Positions 9,200 through 18,627 of a stretch of DNA of 64,000 bases are shown here, in pieces (position 1 is the stretch's first letter; every line of letters starts with the position of its first letter). Both the position numbers and the translations under genes were made by a program. The DNA comes from Actinoplanes flavus (lineage in GTDB: Bacteria; Actinomycetota; Actinomycetes; Mycobacteriales; Micromonosporaceae), in assembly GCF_017592555.1 (NCBI RefSeq), contig NZ_JAGFNS010000001.1:273571-337570 (forward strand), in the 5' to 3' direction. The notes below the pieces were generated by a model. That model saw only the letters and a list, made by a program, of their open reading frames with translations. It did not search any database and was not told the origin of the DNA.

Positions 9200-9205
9200 A
9201 GGGTA
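9200..9205 (-). promoter_or_regulatory. Putative -10 box of the DUF503 gene (leaderless)
   Basis: TACCCT ends 8 nt before the ATG at 9191 and fits TANNNT. No Shine-Dalgarno sequence lies in between. Confidence 0.4.
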
Positions 9206-9221
9206 CTCACGATCGGCCTGC

Positions 9222-10250
9222 TCAGCGCGGGTTTTTCCGCGCCACCACCACATCCCGCTCGATGCCCTGGTCCACCCGGTGCACCAGGGGCAGGTGCTCG
9301 ACCAGCTCCAGCCCACCGGCCAGCAGGATGTCCTCGGCCAACTCCCGCTTGGCCACCTTGGTGTTCCAGGACAGGCCGATCGCGCCACCGGGGCGCAACA
9401 ACGGCAGCCACTGCGGCACGGCCCGCTCCAGCAGATCCAGCGGGCGCCGGGACAGGCCGCCCTCGTCGTCGTAGCTGCCGTGCGCGATCCCGTACGGCAG
9501 ATCGGCCACCAGCACGTCCGCCACGTTGCCGCGGATCAGGCCGTCCAGCGAAGTGGTGTCGGCGTTCAGCACGGTGACCTTCTGCACCGCGCCGGCCTTG
9601 TGATCATCCTTACTGGCCGCCATGGTCACCTCCAGGCGGCGTGCGGCCCGGCGGCCCTGCCGGCGCACCTGCACCAGCTCGGCGGTGTGCTTGAGCCGCT
9701 TGCGCTTCAGCCAGGTCTGCAGGAACAGCTTGTAGGCCTCGACGTCCTTGCCGTCGATCTCCACGCCGATGGCGTCGTAGCCGTACATCAGCGCCTGGTT
9801 CAGCGTGGTGCCACGGCCGCAGACCGGGTCGAGGACGGTCAGGCCGCCGTCCAGCATCCGGCCGGCCGAGCCGGAGGCCAGCACCGTGAGGTTCAGCACC
9901 AGCTTGGTGAACTGCTCGTTGGTCTTCCCCGCGTACTTCGGGATGGTGATCAGGTCGCTGTCGTAACGCGCCAGCGGCGCGAGCGCCAGGGGGCGCAACA
10001 GGCCGTCGTCCACCCGCTCGAAGAGGGCATGGGCGGAGGAGAGATTCGAGACGTACGCGATATCGCGCTCGCTGAGATCGGCGGAGAACGTCAGGTACTC
10101 CACCCCGCCCAGCACCGTCACGCCGATGTCGTCCAGCCCCGACGACAGCACCGGCCCGAACGCGGCCAGCTCCGCCTGGGACATGCGCGACGCCTGGTCG
10201 GCGTAGACGCGGTTGGCGGAGGGCGCGAGCAGCATGGCATAGCGGGACAT
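9222..10250 (-). CDS. TRM11-like SAM-dependent methyltransferase
   Basis: 342-residue methyltransferase of the TRM11/TrmG10 type, predicted to N2-methylate a guanosine in tRNA. The SAM-binding region is around LDPVCGRGTTLNQALMYG, and the catalytic DLPYG is the [DN]PPY-like motif. The N-terminal part resembles the family's substrate-binding region; I cannot confirm a THUMP domain. The ATG at 10250 has GGAGG 8 nt upstream, better than an in-frame start 99 bases earlier. It lies between infB and the DUF503 gene on the same strand, after two hairpins. The exact tRNA position is unknown. Confidence 0.83.
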   Translation of the reverse strand: MSRYAMLLAPSANRVYADQASRMSQAELAAFGPVLSSGLDDIGVTVLGGVEYLTFSADLSERDIAYVSNLSSAHALFERVDDGLLRPLALAPLARYDSDLITIPKYAGKTNEQFTKLVLNLTVLASGSAGRMLDGGLTVLDPVCGRGTTLNQALMYGYDAIGVEIDGKDVEAYKLFLQTWLKRKRLKHTAELVQVRRQGRRAARRLEVTMAASKDDHKAGAVQKVTVLNADTTSLDGLIRGNVADVLVADLPYGIAHGSYDDEGGLSRRPLDLLERAVPQWLPLLRPGGAIGLSWNTKVAKRELAEDILLAGGLELVEHLPLVHRVDQGIERDVVVARKNPR

Positions 10251-10297
10251 CCCGCCATCCTCCCAGCCTCCGATGACCCCCACGAACGGGAGTACCC

Positions 10298-10321
10298 GCA
10301 AAACGCCGCCAGGCGTTTTGC
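10298..10321. terminator. Perfect 10-bp hairpin with GCCA loop
   Basis: GCAAAACGCC and GGCGTTTTGC form a perfect 10-bp stem with a 4-nt loop. The A/T-rich arm ends give T tracts in either direction, so it could be a bidirectional terminator. It lies downstream of infB and just before the TRM11-like gene. Confidence 0.6.
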
Positions 10322-10337
10322 CGCGGAGCGAAGCGGA
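10320..10337. repeat. 18-nt repeat, copy 1
   Basis: GCCGCGGAGCGAAGCGGA, identical to 36749-36766. Each copy abuts an inverted repeat downstream of a minus-strand gene, here infB. Confidence 0.75.
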
Positions 10338-10353
10338 ACAGTCGAGCACGGCC

Positions 10354-10383
10354 GACGGCCCGGCGCAGAAACGCCGGGCCGTC
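10354..10383 (-). terminator. Hairpin terminator after infB
   Basis: A 12-bp perfect stem, GACGGCCCGGCG with CGCCGGGCCGTC, and a CAGAAA loop. It starts 15 bp beyond the infB stop codon on the minus strand. Confidence 0.75.
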
Positions 10384-10397
10384 GGGAGTCGCGGAGC

Positions 10398-13300
10398 TTA
10401 CGCCCGCGGCTTCTCACGCATCTCGAAGGTCTCGATCACGTCGCCCACCTGCGGCGAACCGTAACCGCTCAGCGTCAGACCACACTCGAAGCCCTCGCGG
10501 ACCTCGGTCGCGTCGTCCTTGAACCGCTTGAGCGAGCTGATCGTGACGTTGTCCGCCACCACGGTGCCCTCGCGGATGACGCGGGCCTTGGTGTTGCGGC
10601 GGATGAGACCGGACCGGACGATACAGCCGGCGATGAGACCGATCTTGGACGAGCGGAACACCTCGCGGATCTCCGCCGTGCCGAGCTCGACCTCCTCGTA
10701 CTCCGGCTTGAGCAGGCCCTTGAGCTCGGCCTCGATCTCCTCGATGGCCTGGTAGATCACGCTGTAGTAGCGGATCTCCACGCCGGAGCGGTCGGCCAGT
10801 TCCTTGACCTTGTTCGACGCACGGACGTTGAAGCCGATGATCGTCGCACTCTGGTCGGAGGACGCGGACGCCAGGTTGACGTCGCTCTCGGTGATCGCAC
10901 CGACGCCGCGGTGGATGACCTTGAGCTGCACCTCCTCCGGAATGTCGATCTTGAACAGCGCGTCCTCGAGAGCCTCGACCGAACCGGACCCGTCACCCTT
11001 GATGATCAGGGTGAGCGAAGCCTTCTCGCCCTCCTTGATCTCCTTGACGATCTCGTCGATCGTCTTCGGGCGGGTCGAGTTGGCGAAGGTCGCCGCACGA
11101 CGGCGGGCCTGCCGCTGCTCGGCGATCTGCCGCACGGTGCGGTCGTCCTCAGCCGCGAGGAACGTGTCACCCGCGCTCGGCACCGAGGTCAGACCCAGGA
11201 CCAGGACCGGACGCGCCGGACCCGCCTCGGCCACCTGCTGGCCGTTCTCGTCGAGCATGGCCCGGACGCGACCGTGCGCGCCACCGGCGACGATCGAGTC
11301 ACCGGCCCGCAGCGTGCCCTTCTGCACCAGGACGGTGGCCACGGCGCCGCGACCCTTGTCCAGGTGGGCCTCGACCGCGACACCCTGGGCGGGGCCGTCG
11401 ATCGGGGCGGTCAGCTCGAGCGCCGCGTCGGCGGTCAGCAGGACGGCCTCGAGGAGGTCGTCGATGCCGATGCCGGGCTTGGCCGCGACGTTGACGAACA
11501 TCGTCTCGCCGCCGTACTCCTCGGCGAGCAGGCCGTAGTCGGTCAGCTGCTGCCGGACCTTGTCCGGGTTGGCGTCCGGCTTGTCGACCTTGTTCACCGC
11601 GACGACGATCGGCACGTCGGCCGCCTTCGCGTGGTTGAGCGCCTCGACCGTCTGCGGCATGACGCCGTCGTCGGCCGCGACCACCAGGATCACGATGTCG
11701 GTCACCTTGGCACCACGCGCACGCATGGCGGTGAACGCCTCGTGACCCGGGGTGTCGATGAAGGTGATCGCCCGCTCCTCCCCCTGGTGAGGGACGACGA
11801 CCTGGTAGGCGCCGATGTGCTGGGTGATGCCACCCGCCTCGCCGGCGACCACGTTGGTCTTGCGGATCGCGTCGAGCAGCTTGGTCTTACCGTGGTCGAC
11901 GTGGCCCATGACGGTCACCACCGGCGGACGGGTGACCAGACGGTCCTCCGCCACCTCGGCGTCGAGGTCGATGTCGAACTGTGCGAGCAGCTCGCGGTCC
12001 TCGTCCTCGGGGCTGACGATCTTCACGGCGAAGCCCAGGTGCTCGCCGAGCAGCAGCAGGGTGTCGTCGGACACCGACTGCGTGGCGGTCACCATCTCAC
12101 CCAGGTTGAACATCTCCTGGACGAGCGAGCCCGGGTTGGCGTTGATCTTGTCGGCGAAGTCGGAGAGCGACGCGCCGCGCGAGAGCCGGATCTCCTGGCC
12201 GTTACCGCGCGGAGCACCGGAGCTCATCTGCGGAGCGGACAGGTTGTCGAACTCTTGACGCCGCTGCTTCTTCGACTTGCGGCCACGGGTCGGCCGGCCG
12301 CCGGGACGCCCGAAGGCACCCGCCGCACCGCCGCCACGGCCACGGCCACCGGCGCCACCGGGACGGCCGGGCGCACCCGCGCCGACCGGACCGCCGCCGC
12401 CACCGCCGGGACCACCCGGACGGAAGCCGCCACCGCCGCCGCCACCGCCGCCGGGACGGAAGCCGCCACCGGCGCCGCCGCCGCCACCGGGACGGAAACC
12501 GCCACCGGCACCGCCGCCGCCACCGCGGTAGCCACCGCCGCCGCCACCGGGGCCGCCACGGCCGCCGCCGGGACCACCCGGACGACCGGCGCCACCGGTG
12601 CCGGGACCACCCGGACGACCGGGACGCTGCGCGGGCATCGAGGCGGGGCTGGGCCGCGGCGGCATCGAGGCGGGGCTCGGCCGCGGCGGCATGCCCGCCG
12701 GGTTCGGACGCGGCATCGAGGCCGGCGACGGGCGCGTCGCGCCGCCACCGGAGACACCGAACGGGTTGTTACCCGGACCGCGCGCGGGCGGGCGCGGAGC
12801 GCCGCCGGCCGGGCCGGGACGAGGACCACCGGGGGCGCCGGGGGTCGCGGTACGGTTCGCGGCCGGCGACCCCGGACGCGGCGGGACACTGCCCGGGCCG
12901 GGACGCGGGCCACGCTGGCCACCGCCCTCGGACGGGCCGCCCTGACGGCGCTCGGCGTCCCGGGTACGGGCTGCCTGCGCGGCCTTGACCGCGGCCTCCT
13001 GCTCGGCCTTCAGCGCCGAGGCGCGGGCCTCGGCGGCCGCCACCTCGATGTCGTGCGCGCTGGCCGGCTTGGCGACCGGGCCGGGCGTCGGGCCCGGACG
13101 GCCGGCCGGCGGCTTGGGCCGCACGAACGGGCCGGGCGTGGGCGCCGGAGAGGTGGGCTGGTTGGTGGGCGCGCCACCGGGCGTCGGACCCGGACGGCGC
13201 GGCGGCTGCGGCCGCCCCATCGGCGGGCCCGGGCGCGGCGCCGCGGAGGCACCGGAGCCACCGGACGCGGCGGTGGGCGCCGGGGACGACGGGGACGCCG

Positions 13301-13472
13301 GAATGGCGCCACCCTGCTCAAGGGCGCCACGGAGCCGCCGGGCCACGGGGGCCTCGACGGTGCTGGACGCGGACTTAACGAACTCGCCCATTTCCTTCAA
13401 CGTGGCGAGAACGGTCTTGCTGTCGACCCCGAGCTCCTTGGCGAGCTCGTGTACGCGGGCCTTGCCTGGCAC
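10398..13472 (-). CDS. infB: Translation initiation factor IF-2
   Basis: GTPase that positions initiator fMet-tRNA on the 30S subunit and promotes subunit joining. The N-terminal IF2N domain ([19 protein letters not shown]) is followed by a roughly 350-residue linker very rich in Gly, Pro, Ala and Arg with GGGGG blocks. Then come the G domain ([18 protein letters not shown]) and the beta-barrel and C-terminal domains. The GTG at 13472 is preferred over one at 13484 because GAGGAG precedes it and it gives the usual short PGKARV start; 1024 residues. It follows ylxR and ends at two hairpins. Confidence 0.97.
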   Translation of the reverse strand: MPGKARVHELAKELGVDSKTVLATLKEMGEFVKSASSTVEAPVARRLRGALEQGGAIPASPSSPAPTAASGGSGASAAPRPGPPMGRPQPPRRPGPTPGGAPTNQPTSPAPTPGPFVRPKPPAGRPGPTPGPVAKPASAHDIEVAAAEARASALKAEQEAAVKAAQAARTRDAERRQGGPSEGGGQRGPRPGPGSVPPRPGSPAANRTATPGAPGGPRPGPAGGAPRPPARGPGNNPFGVSGGGATRPSPASMPRPNPAGMPPRPSPASMPPRPSPASMPAQRPGRPGGPGTGGAGRPGGPGGGRGGPGGGGGGYRGGGGGAGGGFRPGGGGGAGGGFRPGGGGGGGGGFRPGGPGGGGGGPVGAGAPGRPGGAGGRGRGGGAAGAFGRPGGRPTRGRKSKKQRRQEFDNLSAPQMSSGAPRGNGQEIRLSRGASLSDFADKINANPGSLVQEMFNLGEMVTATQSVSDDTLLLLGEHLGFAVKIVSPEDEDRELLAQFDIDLDAEVAEDRLVTRPPVVTVMGHVDHGKTKLLDAIRKTNVVAGEAGGITQHIGAYQVVVPHQGEERAITFIDTPGHEAFTAMRARGAKVTDIVILVVAADDGVMPQTVEALNHAKAADVPIVVAVNKVDKPDANPDKVRQQLTDYGLLAEEYGGETMFVNVAAKPGIGIDDLLEAVLLTADAALELTAPIDGPAQGVAVEAHLDKGRGAVATVLVQKGTLRAGDSIVAGGAHGRVRAMLDENGQQVAEAGPARPVLVLGLTSVPSAGDTFLAAEDDRTVRQIAEQRQARRRAATFANSTRPKTIDEIVKEIKEGEKASLTLIIKGDGSGSVEALEDALFKIDIPEEVQLKVIHRGVGAITESDVNLASASSDQSATIIGFNVRASNKVKELADRSGVEIRYYSVIYQAIEEIEAELKGLLKPEYEEVELGTAEIREVFRSSKIGLIAGCIVRSGLIRRNTKARVIREGTVVADNVTISSLKRFKDDATEVREGFECGLTLSGYGSPQVGDVIETFEMREKPRA

Positions 13473-13579
13473 TGCACTCCTCACTTCGAGGTCGTGCGAG
13501 CAGCACCCGCACAGACCTCACTCGTGCACTAGAAGCCTGTTCATTTCAGGGACTTCATCGTGTGCTCATCTGGGTCGTC

Positions 13580-13966
13580 CTACCTTGCTGGGTCGTGACG
13601 AAGCGACGACGCCTCGTCATCGGTGGATCCGGACGGCACGGAGACCGTACGGATGTGCTCCGCGAGCAGCTCTGGGTCAGCAAATCCAGTGAGACGCAAC
13701 GCACGCCCGAAGGCGCGGCGCCGCTCTGCCTGCGAGAAGCAGGCCGGATCGGGATGCAGATGTGCTCCCCGCCCCGGCAGTCGGCGACTCGGATCGGGCA
13801 GAAGCCGAAGGTTTCCCTCCGATTCTGCCGCGACGAACCGCAGCAATGAAGCGGCCGGCGCGCGATTGCGGCAGCCGACGCAGGTTCGCGTCGGGCCGAC
13901 CGAGGCCAAGTCTACCCCTCGATCGCGCCGACCGCGTATCCGGTCAGTTCCCCGCCTCGGCCGCAT
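13580..13966 (-). CDS. ylxR: YlxR family RNA-binding protein (DUF448)
   Basis: Small nucleic-acid-binding protein encoded between nusA and infB in many Gram-positive bacteria. The signature [11 protein letters not shown], the [13 protein letters not shown] motif and the following basic helix match. The ATG at 13966 overlaps the nusA stop by 23 nt; the first 25 or so residues are unusually basic and may not all be translated. YlxR has been linked to transcription regulation and to RNase P in other bacteria; its role here is inferred only from family and operon. Confidence 0.87.
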   Translation of the reverse strand: MRPRRGTDRIRGRRDRGVDLASVGPTRTCVGCRNRAPAASLLRFVAAESEGNLRLLPDPSRRLPGRGAHLHPDPACFSQAERRRAFGRALRLTGFADPELLAEHIRTVSVPSGSTDDEASSLRHDPAR

Positions 13967-14960
13967 CACGGTCCGAGACTCCGGCCGGCTCGCTGTCCGG
14001 ACGGATGTCGATGCGCCATCCGGTGAGACGGGCGGCGAGACGGGCGTTCTGTCCCTCCCGGCCGATGGCCAGGGAGAGCTGGAAATCGGGCACGGTCACC
14101 CGGGCCGTTCGGCTGGCCGCGTCGACCACCTCGACCCGCAGGGCCTTGGCCGGTGAGAGCGCGTTGCCGACGAACTGGGCCGGGTCGTCCGACCAGTCGA
14201 TGATGTCGATCTTCTCGCCGTGCAGCTCGCTCATCACCGCGCGGACCCGCTGGCCCATCGGGCCGATACAGGCACCCTTCGCGTTGACGCCCGCGACGGT
14301 CGAGCGCACCGCGATCTTCGTACGGTGACCTGCCTCACGTGCGATGGCGGCGATCTCCACGGTCCCGTCGGCGATCTCCGGCACTTCGAGGGCGAACAGC
14401 TTCTTCACCAGGGCCGGGTGCGAGCGGGACAGGGTGATCTGCGGGCCGCGGAAGCCCTTGGCCACGTGCACCACGATGCAGCGGATCCGGGCGCCGTGCG
14501 GGTAGGTCTCCCCCGGCACCTGCTCGGACTGCGGCAGCACCGCCTCCAGCTTGCCGAGGTCCACCGTGACGATGTTCTTCTCGGCGCGGGCCGCGTCCGC
14601 CTGCACCACGCCGGTGACCAGGTCGCCGTCGCGTCCCGCGTACTCCCCGAAGTGCTGCTCGTCGGTGGCCTCCCGGAGACGCTGGAGGATCACCTGCTTG
14701 GCGGTCATCGCCGCGATCCGGCCGAAGTCGTGCGGGGTGTCGTCCCACTCCCGGACCAACGTGCCGTCCGCGTCCAGCTCCTGCGCCAGGACGGAGGCGA
14801 CGCCGCTGCGGCGGTCGATCTCCACCCGGGCGTGGCTCTCCGCGCCCTCGGTGTGCCGGTAGGCGGTCAGCAGAGCGGTCTCGATGGCCGCCAGGATGGT
14901 CTCGAACGGGATCTCCCGCTCGCGCTCCAGGGCGCGCAGCGCCGCGAGGTCGATGTTCAC
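13944..14960 (-). CDS. nusA: Transcription termination/antitermination factor NusA
   Basis: RNA polymerase-binding factor that modulates pausing, termination and antitermination of rRNA operons. 338 residues in the short actinobacterial form: N-terminal domain ([18 protein letters not shown]), S1 domain ([19 protein letters not shown]), and two KH domains ([42 protein letters not shown]), without the C-terminal acidic repeats of enterobacteria. The GTG start overlaps the rimP stop by 4 nt, indicating coupling. Confidence 0.96.
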   Translation of the reverse strand: MNIDLAALRALEREREIPFETILAAIETALLTAYRHTEGAESHARVEIDRRSGVASVLAQELDADGTLVREWDDTPHDFGRIAAMTAKQVILQRLREATDEQHFGEYAGRDGDLVTGVVQADAARAEKNIVTVDLGKLEAVLPQSEQVPGETYPHGARIRCIVVHVAKGFRGPQITLSRSHPALVKKLFALEVPEIADGTVEIAAIAREAGHRTKIAVRSTVAGVNAKGACIGPMGQRVRAVMSELHGEKIDIIDWSDDPAQFVGNALSPAKALRVEVVDAASRTARVTVPDFQLSLAIGREGQNARLAARLTGWRIDIRPDSEPAGVSDRDAAEAGN

Positions 14961-15580
14961 TCCTCGCCCTCCCCTTCGTCGTCGTCTTCTTCGCCGTCCT
15001 CGTCACCGAAGTCGGCCTCGTCCATGCGCTTGAACTCGATCTGGACCCGGCCGGCCCCGAGATCGGCCCACGCCAGCTCCCGGGTGGTCCCGTCCACGTC
15101 CAGCGCCACACCCGTGTCGTCGACCGAGAGCACCCGGCCGGTGAGGTCGCCGACCGCCACCAGGCGGCCGATGTTGCGGCGCCAGTGCCGTGGCTGGGTC
15201 AGCGGCCGGTCCACGCCCGGGGAGCCGACCTCCAGTTGGTACTCCCCGGCGAGCACCTCGCCGCCGGACTCCTCGGCCTGGTCGAGCGCCTCGGAGATCT
15301 CCCGGGAGACCACCGCCACGTCGTCCAGCCCGATGCCGCCGTCGGTGTCGATCAGCACCCGCACCACGAACCGGCGGCCGGCCCGGGACAGGGTCAGGTC
15401 CTCCAGGTCGTAGCCGGCCTTGGCGACCACCGGCTCGATCACCTCGCGGATCCGGGCGCGGGCGGCGCTCAGATCGACACGGGGCAGGGACGGGGTACTA
15501 CGTGTCTCCGGCTCCGGCCGGGAACGGCGGTTGCCGGGGCGCCCACCGGGCCGGGACCCGGCGCGACCACGCTGCGTCAT
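14957..15580 (-). CDS. rimP: Ribosome maturation factor RimP
   Basis: 30S maturation factor needed for S12 incorporation and central pseudoknot formation. The core starts at [19 protein letters not shown], with GSPGVDRPL as the family signature. From the ATG at 15580 the protein has 207 residues: about 40 basic, Arg/Pro-rich N-terminal residues before the domain, and a highly acidic C-terminal tail ([15 protein letters not shown]). GAGAGG precedes the ATG by 9-10 nt. It is the first gene of the rimP-nusA-ylxR-infB run, and its promoter must lie in the 122-bp gap shared with the divergent lipoprotein gene. Confidence 0.94.
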   Translation of the reverse strand: MTQRGRAGSRPGGRPGNRRSRPEPETRSTPSLPRVDLSAARARIREVIEPVVAKAGYDLEDLTLSRAGRRFVVRVLIDTDGGIGLDDVAVVSREISEALDQAEESGGEVLAGEYQLEVGSPGVDRPLTQPRHWRRNIGRLVAVGDLTGRVLSVDDTGVALDVDGTTRELAWADLGAGRVQIEFKRMDEADFGDEDGEEDDDEGEGEE

Positions 15581-15702
15581 CGGGCTCGACCTCTCGCTAG
15601 CTTTCTCGCAGGAACGACTATATGCCGCCGGGCCCGATGCGGCCCCGCGGCTGACGCTGAGCGTAACGCGCCGGTGGGCGGGTCGGAGCAGCGCCGCACC
15701 GA

Positions 15703-16170
15703 ATGGTGTTGACTGGCCGGGTGCTATCGACTTCACGGCGGCTGCTCCTGGGGACGGCGCTGAGCTCCGCCGCCCTGGCCGGGTGCGGGCTCCTGGACTC
15801 CGAACCCGAGCCCGAACCGCAGCCGGACCCGCTGCAACCCCTGCTGAACGAGGCTCTGGCGCTGGCCGCGGCGTACGACCGGGCGATCCTCGCCGACGCC
15901 TCGCTGGCCGCCCGGCTGACCCCGCTGGCCGATGACCACCGGGCACACGCCGCCGAACTGACCCGGGTGATCGGCCCGGCCGCGCCCTCGGTCGCGCCGT
16001 CCTCCTCGGCCCCGGCCGGCCCGGCCGAAACCACGGCCACGCTGCGTAAGGCCGAGCAGGCCGCGCAGCGCACGGCGGTGGCGGCGTGCAAGACGGCCAC
16101 CCCGGAACGGGCCGGGCTGACCGGATCGATCGCGGCCTGCCGGGCCACGCATGCCGAAGCGCTGCGCTGA
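15703..16170 (+). CDS. Putative lipoprotein of unknown function
   Basis: Short secreted lipoprotein. The signal peptide has basic residues (STSRRLLLG), a hydrophobic core and the lipobox LAGC, with the lipidated Cys near residue 28. Next come an [10 protein letters not shown] spacer and an Ala-rich helical domain with an [15 protein letters not shown] region. An in-frame GTG at 15721 would give a more typical signal length. It is divergent from rimP and 18 bp upstream of the DUF4439 gene; both look like helical-bundle proteins and may act together. The RR pair is compatible with Tat export but not diagnostic. Confidence 0.72.
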   Translation: MVLTGRVLSTSRRLLLGTALSSAALAGCGLLDSEPEPEPQPDPLQPLLNEALALAAAYDRAILADASLAARLTPLADDHRAHAAELTRVIGPAAPSVAPSSSAPAGPAETTATLRKAEQAAQRTAVAACKTATPERAGLTGSIAACRATHAEALR

Positions 16171-16175
16171 CGGGT

Positions 16176-16181
16176 TACTGT
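16176..16181 (+). promoter_or_regulatory. Putative -10 box of the DUF4439 gene (leaderless)
   Basis: TACTGT ends 7 nt before the GTG at 16189, within the short gap after the lipoprotein gene. No ribosome-binding site is visible. Confidence 0.4.
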
Positions 16182-16188
16182 CCACGGC

Positions 16189-16614
16189 GTGACGGAACAA
16201 CTCGCCGCCGCCCTCGCCGCCGAGGAGGCGGCCATCTATGCGTACGGCGTGATCGGGGTGCACCTGGACGACGCCGACGAGGTGTCCCGGGCCCGCGCCT
16301 GTGAACTGGAACACCGGCGCCGGCGCGACGAGCTGGTGGACCGGCTGGACAGGGTCCGGGCCAGCACCGCACCCGCGCCCCCGGCGTACCAGCTGCCCTT
16401 CGAGGTGACCGACCGGGAGAGCGCCCTGAGACTGGCGGTGCACGTGGAGGACGGCGTGGCCCAGTCCTGGCGCGCCCTGCTTCCGGTGACCGAGGGTGCC
16501 GACCGCGTCGACTCGCTGTCGTATTTGACCGACTCCGCAGTTCGTGCGACACGGTGGCGCCGGATCGCCGAGGTCACGCCGCTGACGATGCCCTTCCCCG
16601 GCAAACCGGGCTGA
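16189..16614 (+). CDS. DUF4439 ferritin-like protein
   Basis: 141-residue four-helix-bundle protein of the DUF4439 ferritin-like group. Metal-type carboxylates and His are placed as expected: EEAAIYAYGVIG in helix 1 and ELEHRRRRDEL in helix 2, with a matching second half. M. tuberculosis has a homologue just beyond rimP, so position supports the call. The function is unproven. No signal peptide, so cytoplasmic. Confidence 0.8.
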   Translation: MTEQLAAALAAEEAAIYAYGVIGVHLDDADEVSRARACELEHRRRRDELVDRLDRVRASTAPAPPAYQLPFEVTDRESALRLAVHVEDGVAQSWRALLPVTEGADRVDSLSYLTDSAVRATRWRRIAEVTPLTMPFPGKPG

Positions 16615-16639
16615 GGATCGGGCCACTCCGGAAACGTGA

Positions 16640-17365
16640 ATGGCCGACAATGGGGGCGTGATCGACGAGCTCGACGCCTCCTCACCCCGCGGGTCGCTCG
16701 CGATCCGGTTGCGTGACGCCGTCCAGGAGCGATGGTCCGCCGAGGTGCAGGCGATCGGGCTGTCCGGCTCGATGGCGCACGGCGACGACACCGAGAGCAG
16801 CGACGTCAACGTCCTGGTGGTCACCTACCGCCCCCGGACCGGCCCCAGGCCGGCGCTGCGCAAGGTCGACGGCATCCCGGTCGACCTGCGGGTGGTCACC
16901 GCGGAGGAGGGGCTGGGGCAGGCCCGTCAGCTCACCCCGAGATGGCCGCTGCTGGCCGACGGCTACCTCACCACGTTCCCGCTCCACGACCCGCAGAACT
17001 GGTTCGCCGACCGGCGGGAGGCCCACCTGTCGCTGCTCGCCGAGGCCCGGCCGATGGAGTTCACCGGCCTGGCCCGGCAGGACTGGGCGGTCGCCAACGG
17101 CGCGCACACCCGGGCGGCGCGCCTGGCCCAGTGGTACGACACCGACGCCGCCCTGATCCTGATGGCCGAGGCCCGGCTGCACGCCGCCCTGGTCGCCGGT
17201 CTGCTCACCCGCACCCACTTCCGCAACACGGCGGACGCGGTCAAGCGCACCGGCGTGGCCGCGGCCGACATGCAGGAGCTGGGCGCGATCCTCAAATACC
17301 AGGCCGAGGAGCTGACCGCCCGCGGCCGCCCGGTGGACGGCCGGCTCGGCGCGCTCTTCGACTGA
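16640..17365 (+). CDS. Nucleotidyltransferase-fold protein with altered catalytic site
   Basis: 241-residue protein with the Pol-beta-type signature GLSGSMAHGDDTESSDVNVLVV (given here as seen at residues 40-61, key residues G43, S44, D55, N57). In active enzymes the pair is usually D-x-D; here the second is Asn57. A further Asp in GIPVDLRVV could be the third carboxylate. The C-terminal half is helical, like the four-helix part of aminoglycoside nucleotidyltransferases. It ends 9 bp before the convergent map gene. Function unknown; it may be a non-catalytic binder. Confidence 0.65.
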   Translation: MADNGGVIDELDASSPRGSLAIRLRDAVQERWSAEVQAIGLSGSMAHGDDTESSDVNVLVVTYRPRTGPRPALRKVDGIPVDLRVVTAEEGLGQARQLTPRWPLLADGYLTTFPLHDPQNWFADRREAHLSLLAEARPMEFTGLARQDWAVANGAHTRAARLAQWYDTDAALILMAEARLHAALVAGLLTRTHFRNTADAVKRTGVAAADMQELGAILKYQAEELTARGRPVDGRLGALFD

Positions 17366-17374
17366 GGACGCCGG

Positions 17375-18232
17375 TCAGGGCAGGGTCAGGATCTCGTGAC
17401 CGTCCTCGGTGACCACCAGCGTGTGCTCGAACTGGGCGGTCCACTTCCGGTCCTTCGTGACGACCGTCCAGCCGTCGCGCCAGATGTCGTACTCATGGGT
17501 GCCCAGGGTGATCATCGGCTCGACGGTGAACGTCATGCCCGGCTCCATCACCGTGGTGAGCTGCGGGTTGTCGTAGTGCGGGACGTACAGCCCGGAGTGG
17601 AACGCCTCACCGATGCCGTGGCCGGTGAAGTCACGGACCACGCCGTAGCCGAACCGCCGCGCGTACGCCTCGATGACCCGCCCGATGGCGTTGATCGGGC
17701 GGCCCGGGGCGACCGCCCGGATGCCCCGCATCATCGCCTCGTGGGTGCGCTCGACCAGCAGCCGCGCCTCCTCGCCGACGTCGCCCACGCAGAAGGTGGC
17801 GTCGGTGTCGCCGTGCACCCCGTCGAGGTACGCCGTGACGTCCACGTTGATGATGTCGCCGTCCTCCAGCACCGTGGAGTCCGGGATGCCGTGGCAGATC
17901 ACCTCGTTCAGCGAGGTGCAGCAGGACTTCGGGAAGCCCTTGTAGCCCAGCGTCGACGGATAGGCGCCGTGGTCGAGCAGGAACTCGTGCACCACCCGGT
18001 CGATCTCGTCGGTCGTCACGCCCGGTTTGCAGTGCTCACCGGCCAGCTGCGTGGCCTGCGCCGCGATCCGGCCGGCGACCCGCATCTTCTCGATGATCTC
18101 GGGCGTCTGGACATGCGAGCCGCTCCACTCACGCGGGCGCTTCTTGCCCACGTACTCGGGGCGGACGATGTGCGCGGGGACCGACCGCCAGGGCGACTGC
18201 TTTCCCGGCACGAGAGGGGCACGTACGGTCAT
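17375..18232 (-). CDS. map: Type I methionine aminopeptidase
   Basis: Removes the initiator Met from nascent proteins. 285 residues, the length of the MapB form with an N-terminal extension carrying the [11 protein letters not shown]3-binding-like motif. Metal ligands are visible in [19 protein letters not shown] (two Asp), [11 protein letters not shown] (His), FTVEPM (Glu) and QFEHTLVV (Glu). The ATG at 18232 is preceded by TAGGCT at 6 nt, which suggests a leaderless mRNA. In M. tuberculosis mapB lies next to the glnA4 cluster, as here after an intervening kinase/STAS pair. Confidence 0.95.
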   Translation of the reverse strand: MTVRAPLVPGKQSPWRSVPAHIVRPEYVGKKRPREWSGSHVQTPEIIEKMRVAGRIAAQATQLAGEHCKPGVTTDEIDRVVHEFLLDHGAYPSTLGYKGFPKSCCTSLNEVICHGIPDSTVLEDGDIINVDVTAYLDGVHGDTDATFCVGDVGEEARLLVERTHEAMMRGIRAVAPGRPINAIGRVIEAYARRFGYGVVRDFTGHGIGEAFHSGLYVPHYDNPQLTTVMEPGMTFTVEPMITLGTHEYDIWRDGWTVVTKDRKWTAQFEHTLVVTEDGHEILTLP

Positions 18233-18238
18233 GACCAC

Positions 18239-18244
18239 AGCCTA
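18239..18244 (-). promoter_or_regulatory. Putative -10 box of map (leaderless)
   Basis: TAGGCT ends 6 nt before the map ATG, with no ribosome-binding site between. Confidence 0.45.
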
Positions 18245-18312
18245 ACCGGCCACCCCGGAGCCGATCGGACCTGTCCTTGCCGCCTCCGGGACCCTGTGAA
18301 ATCGTATTCGGC

Positions 18313-18627
18313 GTGGATCAAGAGGGCCTGGACCCGAACTTCTCGGCGGTCGGTGAGGTGACCGGTGACCGGGTCGCCGTCACGGTGACCGGTGAGGTCG
18401 ACATGGCCACCGCCGACGCGCTGTTCCGGGCCGCCACCCCGGACTCGGTCACCTCCGCCTCCCTCGACCTGCGGGCCGTGACCTTCTTCGACTCGGCGGC
18501 CATCCACACGCTGATCCGTCTGGCCGACCACTATCCGGGGGCCCTCGAGGTCTACCCCTCCGACCGGGTGCGCCGGGTGCTGGACATCTCCGGGCTCGGC
18601 GACCAGCCCTGGGTCAAGACGATGTGA
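18313..18627 (+). CDS. STAS-domain anti-sigma factor antagonist
   Basis: 104-residue single STAS domain of the SpoIIAA/RsbV type. The phosphorylatable serine is in the DLRAVTFFDSAAIHTLIRL motif. Such proteins bind an RsbW/SpoIIAB kinase when dephosphorylated, freeing a sigma factor. The GTG at 18313 starts the conserved domain; a TTG 36 bases upstream is less likely. The gene faces the large kinase/phosphatase gene and overlaps its 3' end by 14 bp. That protein carries both a PP2C phosphatase and an RsbW-like ATPase domain, so the two are likely partners. Confidence 0.82.
   Translation: MDQEGLDPNFSAVGEVTGDRVAVTVTGEVDMATADALFRAATPDSVTSASLDLRAVTFFDSAAIHTLIRLADHYPGALEVYPSDRVRRVLDISGLGDQPWVKTM

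Noticed and set aside
12277..12600. Plus-strand Pro-rich open frame opposite the infB linker
   Set aside because: Mirror of the Gly-rich IF-2 linker; no start signal.
9045..13532. A 4.5-kb plus-strand open frame across the DUF503, methyltransferase and infB genes
   Set aside because: Antisense to well-supported genes; openness follows from very high GC. Protein composition is His/Arg/Gly-rich noise.
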